DNA from: PALSA-1353 sp050012375
GTDB taxonomy: Bacteria; Planctomycetota; Phycisphaerae; Tepidisphaerales; Tepidisphaeraceae
Assembly: GCA_050012375.1 (NCBI GenBank)
Contig: JBEKHH010000008.1
Location: 1-64,000 of the forward strand
Length of the DNA: 64,000 nt
Reading direction: 5' to 3'
Shown here: piece after piece, positions 55,406-64,000 of the stretch
Position numbering within the stretch: position 1 is the first letter of the stretch
Layout of the letters: each line of letters starts with the position of its first letter
Program-made: the position numbers and the translations under genes
The notes under the pieces: model-generated
Databases searched by the model: none
What the model was told of the DNA's origin: nothing
What the model saw: the letters and a program-made list of their open reading frames with translations, nothing else

Positions 55406-57973
55406 ATGACGGATTCGGACCTGCTGCGTGCCTATGCGGAGAATCGATCGGAAGACGCCTTCGCGGCCTTGATCGATCGGTATGTGCGCCTCGTCTATTC
55501 AGCCTGCGTGCGGCAATTGTCCGACCGCCATCTGGCGGAAGATGCCACGCAAGGCGTCTTCGTCCTGCTGAGCCAAAAGGTGCGCAAGATTCCCAGTGAT
55601 CGACTCGGCGGATGGCTGCTGACAACCGCCCGGTACGCCTGCGCCAACATCCGCAGGTCGCAAATGCGCCGACAGCAACGCGAGCAGGTGGTCGCCATGA
55701 ACCAGGATCGCAAATCGGATTCCGATAGCACCGAACTGCTTGCCATGCTCGACGAGGCGCTCTGCCATTTGCGCAAGACCGACCGGGAAGCTCTCGTGCT
55801 GCGCTATCTCAAGGAGCAGCCGCTGGTGGAAGTGGGGTACGTACTGGGGATTTCCGAAGAGGCGGCCCGCAAGCGCGTCGCGCGGGGGATGGACAAATTG
55901 CGGCGCTATTTTTCACGCCGCGGCTTGATGACCGATTCGGCCGCTCTCTCCGCCGTGATGGCCGAGCAGGCGCAAGGCTCGGCCCTGACGCCGGCCGTGC
56001 ACCAGCTTATCAAACAAGGGGTTCTCCAGGCATGTCACGCGGGAACCGCCAGCGGCGCCGTGGGGGCGGCGATCGCCAAGGGAGTCAACATGACGATCCT
56101 GACGACGAAACTGAAAATCGCCGCCGTCCTCGCGGCGATCGCCGTCGCCTTGCTGGGCGGCGGATGGTTGATCTCACAGGTGATGACGGGCGAACCGCCC
56201 AGCCCTCCGGCCGTCCACGCTGCTCCGGTCGCCGCGGCCTCGACGCCGTCGCCGTATCCGGATGTCGTGCTCGATCTGAGCACGCCGGAGAAATCGTTCG
56301 ACTCGATGACTCGTGCGATAGCCGCGGGGGATCGGGCGAAGTTGTATGCCTGCCTGACCGCCGACGCCAATCGGCCCGCGACCCTGCTCGACGGCCTTCT
56401 GGAGGTCAGTTTGTCGCAGAACCGCCTGATCCGCGCGGTCAACCAGGTCTTCGGCAACGGCGAACGGGCCAGGCACTTCGGCACGCCCGACACGATCATG
56501 CGAATCATCATCTCCGGTTGGCCCAGAGGCTCACAGATCGCCAAAATCCAGGGCGATACCGCCTCGCTGCCGCTAAGCCTTCCACCTATGGTCATTCAAT
56601 TGCTTCCGCAGTCCGTGCGGTCTGAAGTGCAAACGTGGTCAGGCGCCTCGGTACCCTTTGTCCGGTCGGGCAACCAGTGGAAAGCGAACATAGATCAAGT
56701 CGGACGCATTATAGGCAGCCTAGATGGCCAAGATATTAATACCGCCGACCATGACAAACTGGTGGCGATTCTGATGGGCGAGGCCAAGAGTCAAGCCCGG
56801 ATTGCCGACGAAATCATCAACCGCAATTGTCACAGGTTGCGAGAAGCCGAAGGCCAATGGCAGAGGGACCTGGGCGCGCTTTTCACGGCCGAGGGGATCA
56901 GGAGTTTTGGCTTTGATTTCGTCCCAGCCGCGCCGGCGAGTGGAGTTCCCGACATTCAAGGCGCCTGGGAAGGCTCGATGGATCTCTTCGGCACAGGCAT
57001 TGCCGAGGGAGCCTCCACCAAAACGCGCATCGTCTTGAAATTGGTCAACACCAGCGGCAGCTACAGCGCAACGATCGACTGCATCGAGATGGGCCGAAAA
57101 GATGTTCCCACCCAAAAAGTCGTTTACGACTATCCGATAGTCCGGCTCGAATGGAACCCGAGGACGGTGTACACCCTGACGTTGAACACTGGTGCGACGG
57201 AAATGTATTTCGACGTCACGAGCTTTCAAGGGCAGAGCCGAGAGGTCGTGCTGAAGCGAACCGACTCGCCGGACCCGGTTCCCCAGCGCCTGGCCGAAAG
57301 CGATTTCACGCCGCGAAACAATTCCGATTTGCAGGGCTATTGGGAGGGAACCATCGGCGCCGGGCCGGACGCGCTGCCCGTGAATCTCAAAATCGCCGAG
57401 CCGTCCGAAGGAACATTTCACGCTGAACTGGACAGCCCCATGCTCGGCGCCAGCGGCCTGCCGTCATCCGTCTTTTACAACCAGCCCGTGGTGAAACTGA
57501 AGGTTGAAACAGGGGCTGGCATGTTCCGAGGTAAAATCAACGGCGCGGCGACCGAAATAACCGGTTCCTGGATTCAGGCAGGCCAGGCCAAGTCGGCGGA
57601 ATTCCACCGAGCCGATTTTCGCGCCCGACACGCGTACGACGCCGACAAAGTTTATTCATATACTTCCAGCACCGATTTGCAGGGACACTGGAAAGGGTCG
57701 TGGGATTTTATAGGAACAAAAATTCGACTGGCCCTGGACATCGCCAAGCTCCCGGACGGCACATTTTCAGCCGCCCTGGCCAATCTCGACCAATTCGGAA
57801 ACGACGATCCCATTCCTCCATCGGACTTTCAATATTCGCCGTCGGGAGTGCGCATGGAATGGAAATGGGCCGGCGGCGCATTCGAGGGCAAACTGAAAAA
57901 CGGCAAACTCACCGGCGTCTGGCGGCAGGGGGGCGGGTCATTTCCGCTCGTATTTACAAGGACCGCGCCGTAG
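55406..57973 (+). CDS. ECF sigma factor fused to a membrane-anchored triple-repeat extracytoplasmic domain
   Basis: Protein of 855 residues. The N-terminal 165 residues form an ECF sigma factor: region 2 (DAFAALIDRYVRLVYSACVR, DATQGVFVLLSQK) and region 4 (EVGYVLGISEEAARKRVARG). After a linker with SAVMAEQAQGSAL a membrane helix lies at about 236-258 (LKIAAVLAAIAVALLGGGWL). The remaining 590 residues should be outside the cytoplasm and include three repeats of about 120 residues, each opening with DIQGAWEGS (516), DLQGYWEGT (641) or DLQGHWKGS (757), with a beta-rich pattern like lipocalin/lipid-binding folds. There is no separate anti-sigma gene. The architecture suggests a sigma factor tethered to the membrane and released by signal. 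Confidence 0.85.
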   Translation: MTDSDLLRAYAENRSEDAFAALIDRYVRLVYSACVRQLSDRHLAEDATQGVFVLLSQKVRKIPSDRLGGWLLTTARYACANIRRSQMRRQQREQVVAMNQDRKSDSDSTELLAMLDEALCHLRKTDREALVLRYLKEQPLVEVGYVLGISEEAARKRVARGMDKLRRYFSRRGLMTDSAALSAVMAEQAQGSALTPAVHQLIKQGVLQACHAGTASGAVGAAIAKGVNMTILTTKLKIAAVLAAIAVALLGGGWLISQVMTGEPPSPPAVHAAPVAAASTPSPYPDVVLDLSTPEKSFDSMTRAIAAGDRAKLYACLTADANRPATLLDGLLEVSLSQNRLIRAVNQVFGNGERARHFGTPDTIMRIIISGWPRGSQIAKIQGDTASLPLSLPPMVIQLLPQSVRSEVQTWSGASVPFVRSGNQWKANIDQVGRIIGSLDGQDINTADHDKLVAILMGEAKSQARIADEIINRNCHRLREAEGQWQRDLGALFTAEGIRSFGFDFVPAAPASGVPDIQGAWEGSMDLFGTGIAEGASTKTRIVLKLVNTSGSYSATIDCIEMGRKDVPTQKVVYDYPIVRLEWNPRTVYTLTLNTGATEMYFDVTSFQGQSREVVLKRTDSPDPVPQRLAESDFTPRNNSDLQGYWEGTIGAGPDALPVNLKIAEPSEGTFHAELDSPMLGASGLPSSVFYNQPVVKLKVETGAGMFRGKINGAATEITGSWIQAGQAKSAEFHRADFRARHAYDADKVYSYTSSTDLQGHWKGSWDFIGTKIRLALDIAKLPDGTFSAALANLDQFGNDDPIPPSDFQYSPSGVRMEWKWAGGAFEGKLKNGKLTGVWRQGGGSFPLVFTRTAP

Positions 57974-57985
57974 TCATCTTGCAAA

Positions 57986-59251
57986 TTGCCCCCGGACCGC
58001 ATTCCCACCCACAACCCGATTAGAATACTTGGAGCCAAGGGAATTTGCCCGTGGCCGAAAGTGCATTTCATGGACCTGGGCGATGAACAATCCGTGGCGT
58101 TTGCCGTCTGGGGCGACGATCTCGACCCCCAGGCCCTTGAGCAGATGCGCACCGCCGCCCGCCTTCCCGTCGCGGTCTCCGGGGCGCTGATGGCCGATGC
58201 GCATGTCGGATACGGCTTGCCCATCGGCGGCGTGCTGGCGACGGATCGCGCGGTGATTCCCTACGCCGTCGGCGTGGACATCGCCTGCCGGATGAAACTC
58301 TCGATTCTGGATATCCCACCGGACCGGCTCCAGCGCGAAGGCGATCGGCTGGCCAAGGTGTTGGAGCGGGAGACGGTTTTCGGCGCCGGCGGCGTGCATC
58401 GCAAGCCGCTCGGGCACGACGTGCTCGCTGCCGATTGGGACACCCTGCCCATCACCCGCCGGCTGTTCGACAAGGCCCGGGCCCAATTGGGCACCAGCGG
58501 CAGCGGAAACCACTTCGTCGAGTTTGGCGTGCTTTCGCTTCCCGCCCCGGAATCCGGTCTGCCGGCCGGATCTTATCTGGCCCTGCTGAGTCACAGCGGA
58601 AGCCGCGGCGCCGGCGCCGCCATCGCCGATCATTATTCCCGCCTCGCCATCTCCCTGCATCCGGAATTGCCGCAGGAATTGAAGCGCCTGGCGTGGCTGG
58701 ATATGGACAGCGATCCGGGCCGGGAATATTGGGCGGCGATGAATCTGATGGGCGAGTACGCCTCCGCCAATCACGCCCTGATCCATCGCCAAATCGCCCG
58801 CGCGCTGGGGGCCGAGATATTGGCCGGCGTCGAGAACCATCACAATTTCGCCTGGAAGGAAACCCACGGAGGGCGCGAGGTGATTGTGCATCGCAAAGGC
58901 GCCACCCCGGCGGCCGCGGGCGCGATCGGCGTCATCCCCGGCTCGATGGCCTCGCCCGCGTTCGTCGTGCGCGGACGCGGCAAGGAAAGCTCGCTCAATT
59001 CCGCCAGCCACGGCGCCGGCCGACTCATGAGCCGCCGCGCCGCCAAAGACAAATTCCGTTGGGCCCAGGTCAAACCGCTCCTGGCCGCCGCGGGTGTCAG
59101 GCTCCTCTCCGCCGGCATCGATGAAGTGCCGGGCGCTTACAAGGACATCCACCGCGTCATGCAAGCACAGAGCGATCTCGTCGAAGTCATCGGCCAATTC
59201 GATCCGAAGATCGTGCGCATGGCCCCGGGCGGCCAGCGGCCGGAGGATTGA
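57986..59251 (+). CDS. rtcB: RtcB-family RNA ligase
   Basis: RNA-splicing ligase RtcB-like protein of about 421 residues, joining RNA 2',3'-cyclic phosphate and 5'-OH ends. Metal and GMP-binding residues lie in ADAHVGYGLPIGGVL, YAVGVDIACRM, GTSGSGNHFVEFG, SHSGSRGAGAA, VENHHNFAWKE and HRKGATPAAAG, with SASHGAGRLMSR for the guanylated His. The start is uncertain: TTG 57986 (12 bases after the sigma gene) or ATG 58071. The tail overlaps the next gene by one base. RtcB repairs RNA after toxin or stress cleavage; the RelE and HEPN toxins in the window are potential sources of such ends, but this is inference. Confidence 0.9.
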   Translation: MPPDRIPTHNPIRILGAKGICPWPKVHFMDLGDEQSVAFAVWGDDLDPQALEQMRTAARLPVAVSGALMADAHVGYGLPIGGVLATDRAVIPYAVGVDIACRMKLSILDIPPDRLQREGDRLAKVLERETVFGAGGVHRKPLGHDVLAADWDTLPITRRLFDKARAQLGTSGSGNHFVEFGVLSLPAPESGLPAGSYLALLSHSGSRGAGAAIADHYSRLAISLHPELPQELKRLAWLDMDSDPGREYWAAMNLMGEYASANHALIHRQIARALGAEILAGVENHHNFAWKETHGGREVIVHRKGATPAAAGAIGVIPGSMASPAFVVRGRGKESSLNSASHGAGRLMSRRAAKDKFRWAQVKPLLAAAGVRLLSAGIDEVPGAYKDIHRVMQAQSDLVEVIGQFDPKIVRMAPGGQRPED

Positions 59252-60795
59252 TGCACGCTTCCCTCCGCAAATCCGCCATTCCAATCTCGCTCCTTGCTTT
59301 GATCGTCATCGTTGCCGCCGGCCTGCGACTCGACCACATTACCAAGCCAAACCTCTGGCTCGACGAATTCTGGACGCTCTATTTGGCGACCGGCAGGGGA
59401 GATTCAGCATTTCAATTGCCTCTGAACACCATCCTCTGGCCTCCACCCGCCCTCGGATTCGCCGGGGCGCCGCCTTGGTGGCACATCTGGAACGGTGTTG
59501 ATTCCACGACCCATCCTCCCCTTTATCACATCATCCTGCGGCTTTGGGTGGATCTTCTGGGCGACGGGGATGGCTCGATCCGAACCATGTCCACGCTGTT
59601 TTCCCTCGCCTGCGTCGTGTTGCTCTACGTTGTGGTTCTGAAATCCAGCGGCGACCGATGGCAGGCTTGCGTCGCCGCCGCCTTGATGGCTTTGGCGCCA
59701 GTTCAGATTGTCCTCAGCCAGCAGGTGCGCCCCTACACCATGATGCAGTTCATCGCTCTTGTCGCCGCCGTCGCGCTCCTCTCCATCGAACAAACAAATT
59801 GGTCGTGGCGTAAATTATTGATCCTGGCTCTGGCCGTTATTGCATTGACTTTGACCCACTACTTCTCCGTGGGATTGATCGCCGCTTTCGCCGCATATTC
59901 CATTCTGCGCTTGCGCGGCAAAAATAGAATCGCCGCCTTTTCGACCATCGTGCTCGCCGCTTTCATCGCCGCCGCGGCGTGGGGACCGAATTTCCTGGCG
60001 TATAACCGGGGCAATCCCCTCACCGGCTATGGCACGTTCTCCAATAGAACCCTCCCTCGCCTTGCTTTGAGCGTGCCGCAGCGATTGACCTTGGAATCCA
60101 ATAACGACCAATTCCTCTCGGCGGACAACGCCTCCTGGCCTTTGGTCATTTCACTGGCAATCATCACTTATTTGATCCCGGCGTTCAGACTGCGCCGGCA
60201 TCCGCATCTGCTCTTCTGGTGGCTCTGGATCGTGGGCCAGATCGGCTTGGTTTTAATGATCGATGTGGCCCGGCATTCAACGCTCCTGACCATCGCCCGA
60301 TACACAACATTGGCCGCCCCAGGCGTCTACGCCATTCTGGCCGTTGGGCTTCCGAGCCGGATCGGTAATTGGTCGCCCCCGATTATATTTTTCTGCGCCA
60401 TGATCTTTGCCGTGGACCATTGGCTGCTCGGCCCCCCAAATTCCCAGGATCTCAGAACGATCGCGAACCTTGTCCGGCCAGACCTCTCGCCAAGCGACGT
60501 GGTGATCATCACCGGCAATTATTACCAGGCCGCCAACCACGAACCGCCGCTGACATACTTCGTCCTCTCCCGCTATGCTGGAACTTGGAACAGTCCAGTC
60601 GTCTTCGCCACCGCGCCGCTGAGCGACCAGACCCAGCTTCGCTTGCGGCAATACAAGCGAATCTGGGTGATCGGCATCGATCCATCGCGTGACACAAATA
60701 AAATATTGCCCGGCTGGCAAGTGCACGATGTCCACGGTCCGGGAGGCAGCAACCTCCTATGGTCTGTGACGCCCGGCAACGCGAGGAACTCATGA
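59251..60795 (+). CDS. GT-C family membrane glycosyltransferase-like protein (GT39/ArnT type)
   Basis: Polytopic membrane protein of 514 residues. The first helix is followed by the acidic motif KPNLWLDEFWTLYLATG, as in GT-C enzymes. HPPLYHIILRLW and then LAPVQIVLSQQVRPYTMMQF match the PMT_2 helix pair. About nine to ten helices and a short C-terminal soluble part. It is translationally coupled on both sides: its start touches the rtcB stop (TGATG) and its stop overlaps the next start (ATGA). Donor and acceptor unknown. Confidence 0.78.
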   Translation: MHASLRKSAIPISLLALIVIVAAGLRLDHITKPNLWLDEFWTLYLATGRGDSAFQLPLNTILWPPPALGFAGAPPWWHIWNGVDSTTHPPLYHIILRLWVDLLGDGDGSIRTMSTLFSLACVVLLYVVVLKSSGDRWQACVAAALMALAPVQIVLSQQVRPYTMMQFIALVAAVALLSIEQTNWSWRKLLILALAVIALTLTHYFSVGLIAAFAAYSILRLRGKNRIAAFSTIVLAAFIAAAAWGPNFLAYNRGNPLTGYGTFSNRTLPRLALSVPQRLTLESNNDQFLSADNASWPLVISLAIITYLIPAFRLRRHPHLLFWWLWIVGQIGLVLMIDVARHSTLLTIARYTTLAAPGVYAILAVGLPSRIGNWSPPIIFFCAMIFAVDHWLLGPPNSQDLRTIANLVRPDLSPSDVVIITGNYYQAANHEPPLTYFVLSRYAGTWNSPVVFATAPLSDQTQLRLRQYKRIWVIGIDPSRDTNKILPGWQVHDVHGPGGSNLLWSVTPGNARNS

Positions 60796-62954
60796 GCGGT
60801 CCCCTCCATACCAATCGTTTGGCAAGGGAAAGCTCGCCGTATCTTCTTCAACACGCGCACAATCCCGTGGACTGGTATCCCTGGGGCGAAGAAGCCTTGG
60901 ATCGGGCCAAACGCGAAAACCGCCCCATCTTTCTTTCCGTCGGATACAGCACCTGTTACTGGTGCCATGTCATGGAACGGCAATGTTTCGAGGACGACGA
61001 GATTGCCGCCGAGATGAACCGCCGCTTCATCAACATCAAAGTCGATCGCGAGGAACGTCCCGATATCGATCAGCTTTACATGACGGCCCTGCAAGTTCTG
61101 ACGCGGCAGGGCGGTTGGCCGATGAACGTCTTCCTCACGCCCGACCTCCGTCCATTTTTCGCCGGCACATATTTCCCGCCTACGGATTCTTCCGGCCGAG
61201 CGGGTTTCCCCAAGGTCCTGGCCGCCGTCGAAGATGCCTATCGGAACCGCCCCGGCGACGTAAACGCCACCGCCGAGCAGGTGACGGCCATTCTCCGCCA
61301 GATGTCGCGCCCGCGCCCCTCCGCAATGCCCATCAAGATCGACCGGACGTGGATTAGGGAAATGATCGACCGCGCCGCCGCCGATTTCGACCCGCAGAAC
61401 GGCGGTTTCGGTTCGGCCCCAAAATTCCCGCAGCAGACATTACTCGAATTGCTGCTCGTCTACCTCCGCGATAATCCCGACGCGGACCTGCTGGCCATCG
61501 TGCAAAAATCGTTGGATGCCATGGCCTACGGCGGCATTCGCGATCACCTCGGCGGAGCGTTTCATCGCTACAGCACCGATGCCCGATGGCTCGTGCCGCA
61601 CTTCGAGATCATGCTCTACGACAACGCCATGCTGCTTTGGATTTATTCCGAGGCGCACCGCCAAACCGGCGAAATGCGATACGCCGCCGTTGCCCGCGGA
61701 ATTGCCGACTTCGTCCTCGGCGAAATGACCGCTCGCTCAGGCGCATTCTTCACCGCCTTCGATGCCGAAGCCGATGCCCAGGAAGGCGCGACTCATCTCT
61801 GGACGCGCACCGAAGTGCAGCAAGCCCTGGCGGATCAGCCGGACGCCAGCCGCTTCCTGCGAGTCTATGGCCTGGACGATGGTCCCAACTTCGCCGACCC
61901 GCATCACGGCAATCCCGACACGTCGGGACCGGATAAGAATGTTCTATACCTGGCCGAGCCGGCCGACGGATCGCCTCTGCTCGATGAAAAGCTCGGCCGG
62001 ATGCGGCAAATTCTGCTGACCGTCCGCCGCCGGCGAAAGCAGCCGATGCTCGACACCAAGGTCCTTACCAGTTGGAACGCGCTGATGATTCGGGGGCTGG
62101 CCCACGCGGGCGCGGCGCTGAAGGAAGAGCGATACCTTCGCGCCGCGCGAACCGCCGCGGAGTTCCTGCTGTCCAATCACCGTGATTCGGGCGGCGGCCT
62201 GCTTCGAGTCAGCACCGGCCCGGCGGCCCGGCATCGGGCGTTTTTGGATGACTACGCATTTCTCATCCAGGCCCTTTTATCGCTCTCCATGCGCGACGAG
62301 GCGTCGCACCTGGCTCAAACCATGCACCAAAGATTTTCCGCGGGGCCGGAAGGCGGTTTCTTCTACACCGATGATCGCGCCACCGACCTGATTGTCCGCC
62401 AGATGATCGGCAGCGACAGCCCGCTCCCCAGCGGCAACGGCGTGGCCGCAATCGCGCTGCTGGAACTCGGCCAGTCGCAGCAATCGCACCAGACGATTTC
62501 CGCCTTCGCCGGGCAAATGGAAAGCGTCGGCGAAGGGATGAGCGCGCTCGTGCAGGCGGCGCTCCTGTACATCAATGTTCACGGCGAACTGCAAACAGCC
62601 GCCGCAGCGCCTCCCGATCGCTCCCCATCGCCCGCCGAGTTGGCCGCTGACGTGCTCAAGGTCGAGGTGTCATGGCAGACTCCGGCTCTTTTGCGCGTGA
62701 ACTGTCGCGTTACCGAGGGATATCATCTCAATGCCCACGATGCCGCTTCCGCCCCCACGCAACTGCGCGCCGCCGCCGCGGAAGTGGAATCGATCCAATA
62801 TCCCCCAGGCGAACTGCGGGGAGATTTCGAAATCATGGTGAGCCTGAAATCCCCGGCCACAGATGGCTTCGACCTGGCCATATCCTACCAAGCCTGCGAC
62901 GCCAGCGCCTGTTTGCCGATCGTGACGCGACGGTTTGCGGTCACCCCCGTTTAG
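60792..62954 (+). CDS. DUF255/SSP411 thioredoxin-fold protein with DsbD-alpha-like C-terminal domain
   Basis: Protein of 720 residues from ATG 60792 (GAGG upstream, ATGA overlap with the previous gene). The N-terminal DUF255 domain is a thioredoxin fold with active-site STCYWCHVM (Cys55, Cys58); it starts NRLARESSPYLLQHAHNPVD. The central 450 residues form an (alpha/alpha)6-type barrel with FGSAPKFPQ and DTKVLTSWNALMIRGLAHAG, the SSP411/YyaL layout. The last about 95 residues (LKVEVSWQTPALLRV onward) look like the N-terminal domain of DsbD, ending in SYQACDASACLP with two Cys. Fusion of the two is uncommon. No signal peptide is evident. Function of the family is unknown. Confidence 0.85.
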   Translation: MSGPLHTNRLARESSPYLLQHAHNPVDWYPWGEEALDRAKRENRPIFLSVGYSTCYWCHVMERQCFEDDEIAAEMNRRFINIKVDREERPDIDQLYMTALQVLTRQGGWPMNVFLTPDLRPFFAGTYFPPTDSSGRAGFPKVLAAVEDAYRNRPGDVNATAEQVTAILRQMSRPRPSAMPIKIDRTWIREMIDRAAADFDPQNGGFGSAPKFPQQTLLELLLVYLRDNPDADLLAIVQKSLDAMAYGGIRDHLGGAFHRYSTDARWLVPHFEIMLYDNAMLLWIYSEAHRQTGEMRYAAVARGIADFVLGEMTARSGAFFTAFDAEADAQEGATHLWTRTEVQQALADQPDASRFLRVYGLDDGPNFADPHHGNPDTSGPDKNVLYLAEPADGSPLLDEKLGRMRQILLTVRRRRKQPMLDTKVLTSWNALMIRGLAHAGAALKEERYLRAARTAAEFLLSNHRDSGGGLLRVSTGPAARHRAFLDDYAFLIQALLSLSMRDEASHLAQTMHQRFSAGPEGGFFYTDDRATDLIVRQMIGSDSPLPSGNGVAAIALLELGQSQQSHQTISAFAGQMESVGEGMSALVQAALLYINVHGELQTAAAAPPDRSPSPAELAADVLKVEVSWQTPALLRVNCRVTEGYHLNAHDAASAPTQLRAAAAEVESIQYPPGELRGDFEIMVSLKSPATDGFDLAISYQACDASACLPIVTRRFAVTPV

Positions 62955-62980
62955 CCGCGTCCCGAAGGGGAGCGCGTTTT
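62949..62980. repeat. GTTTAGCCGCGACCCAAAGG-type spacer repeat, copy 3
   Basis: TTTAGCCGCGTCCCGAAGG followed by GGAGCGCGTTTT differs at two positions from copies 1 and 2. Here the TAG within the repeat is itself the stop codon of the DUF255 gene (62952-62954). Confidence 0.85.
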
Positions 62981-63024
62981 CCCCAATTGAACCCCACACC
63001 GCTTTTCGCTACGTTTGCCCCACC

Positions 63025-64000
63025 ATGATTGTCACCAGCGCCAGCGCGGAGATTTCCGCAGCCGATCGAACGCCCGCGAATTCCCAGGTCGTCGTCGTTT
63101 TCGTCGCCCAGGGAGATGCCTCCGCGCCCCCGGCCGCCAAACGCGCGGGCAACGAAATTGCCCGGAGCGTCGATCGGCTTCTGTCGGCCAAGGCGGCCGA
63201 CGGAAAAGCCAACGAAATCACCTTCGACATCCTCGGAAATGGCGCCCGCACCCGCCGCGTGTTTGTTGCCGGCCTCGGAAAGCCGGAGAAGATTTCCGCC
63301 GAAACGATCCGCCAGTCCGCCGGCGCCGTATTGGCGGGATTGCGGAAACATCGAATCGACCGCACGGCCATTGTTCTGCCGGAATTGAAATCCATCCAGG
63401 CTCCCGCCGCGGCCGATGCCGTCGCCAGCGGAATTTCCCTCGCGGCTTTTGCCTACCAGGAATACAAAGGGACCGCTTCCAAATCCCGCGAAAAGAACGA
63501 CGAAGCCCCCGCCAAGCGGATCGCCATTACGCTCGTCGCGGACAAGACGTCGCTGGCGAAAGTGAAACTGGCCATCGAGCGGGCGAAGATCGTTTGCACC
63601 GGCCAAAATTTCGCGCGGACCCTCGCCTCACGCCCCGGCAACGACATCAACCCGCTGACCCTCGCCAAGCAGGCCCAATCCCTCGCACGCCAAGCAGCCC
63701 TGCGCTGCACGGTGATGGACGAGCGGCAGTTGGCCCGGCTCGGCATGGGCGGAATTCTTGCCGTCGGCGGCGGCAGCATTCAGACCCCGCCGCGCTTGAT
63801 CGTCCTCGAGCATCGACCGGCCAGGGGTCCGGCCAAGCGCGGGGGCAAAACCATTCTCGTCGTCGGCAAGGCGATTACCTTCGACACCGGCGGCATCTCC
63901 ATCAAGCCCGCGGAGAAGATGGGAAAAATGATCTTCGACAAATGTGGCGGTATGGCGGTCCTCGGCTTGATGTACGCCGTCGCCAAGCTCAAATTGCCCA
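63025..64000 (+). CDS. Leucyl aminopeptidase (M17), 3' end cut by window
   Basis: First 325 codons of a cytosolic aminopeptidase, open to the window end. The start is ATG 63025, 70 bases after the DUF255 stop. The N-terminal macro-like domain (1-165) is followed by FARTLASRPGNDINPLTLAK and then the metal-binding KAITFDTGGISIKP, where the Lys and Asp ligands of M17 peptidases lie; MIFDKCGGMAVLG follows, with Asp in the place of a further ligand. The last NTDAEGR-type motif lies beyond the window. M17 peptidases remove N-terminal residues, usually Leu, in peptide turnover. Confidence 0.92.
   Translation, partial: MIVTSASAEISAADRTPANSQVVVVFVAQGDASAPPAAKRAGNEIARSVDRLLSAKAADGKANEITFDILGNGARTRRVFVAGLGKPEKISAETIRQSAGAVLAGLRKHRIDRTAIVLPELKSIQAPAAADAVASGISLAAFAYQEYKGTASKSREKNDEAPAKRIAITLVADKTSLAKVKLAIERAKIVCTGQNFARTLASRPGNDINPLTLAKQAQSLARQAALRCTVMDERQLARLGMGGILAVGGGSIQTPPRLIVLEHRPARGPAKRGGKTILVVGKAITFDTGGISIKPAEKMGKMIFDKCGGMAVLGLMYAVAKLKLP

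Noticed and set aside
1..64000. tRNA, rRNA and riboswitch genes
   Set aside because: I looked for TTCGA-type T-loops and conserved rRNA blocks and found none that fold convincingly; a covariance-model scan would be decisive.

Overview
The window looks like a chromosomal segment of a GC-rich Gram-negative bacterium, most likely a planctomycete of the Phycisphaerae type. The reasons are a secretin, heptose biosynthesis (hldE), meso-DAP synthesis (dapF), a PEP-CTERM protein, an ECF sigma factor with a long extracytoplasmic C-terminal extension, and very frequent intergenic palindromes. The taxonomic call is inference; no rRNA or tRNA gene was found to anchor it.

Layout. 1-8.9 kb: a type IV pilus / type II secretion cluster on the + strand (secretin end, TPR lipoprotein, assembly ATPase, inner-membrane platform protein) with a signalling block embedded in it (histidine kinase, receiver, HD-GYP phosphodiesterase, STAS protein). 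The ATPase carries an MshEN-like N-terminus, so c-di-GMP control is plausible. 9-12.8 kb (minus strand): an orphan HicB, an RnfD/RnfC-like pair and a TIM-barrel isomerase. 12.9-14.8 kb: a small defence-like island with an MNT/HEPN pair and a protein that looks like an EVE-type reader joined to a DUF3883 PD-(D/E)XK nuclease. 15-27.3 kb: lysS, a Lol-type exporter, ilvE, an Hc1-like protein, a FabZ-like dehydratase, a DnaQ-WYL fusion, alaS and a GT-C membrane protein. 27.4-33.3 kb: the classic rpmF-plsX-fabH-fabD-fabG-acpP-fabF fatty-acid operon, followed by a lone FliN-like protein and a second GT-C protein. 35.7-42.7 kb (minus): glutamate dehydrogenase and a Gld-like ABC exporter with a large membrane-anchored partner. 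43-46.3 kb: an accessory block (HAF-repeat PEP-CTERM protein and an XRE regulator) bracketed by 30-bp direct repeats. 46.3-53 kb: a cysteine desulfurase, a YqjD/YqjE/YqjK-like envelope trio, hldE, a RelB/RelE-type toxin-antitoxin pair and a large unknown protein. 53.1-64 kb: dapF, an Mrp-type ATPase lacking its CxxC, the ECF sigma fusion, rtcB, a third GT-C protein, a DUF255 thioredoxin-fold protein fused to a DsbD-alpha-like domain, and the start of a leucyl aminopeptidase cut by the window edge.

The most unusual property is the density and modularity of palindromic repeats. At least eight families of long inverted repeats fill gene-to-gene spacers, often starting at a stop codon or ending just before a start codon. 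One about 116 bp long sits in frame inside alaS and is translated. A 16-bp perfect palindrome (TCCCGGCGCGCCGGGA) recurs inside otherwise unrelated elements, and a roughly 30-bp motif recurs shortly after three different stop codons.
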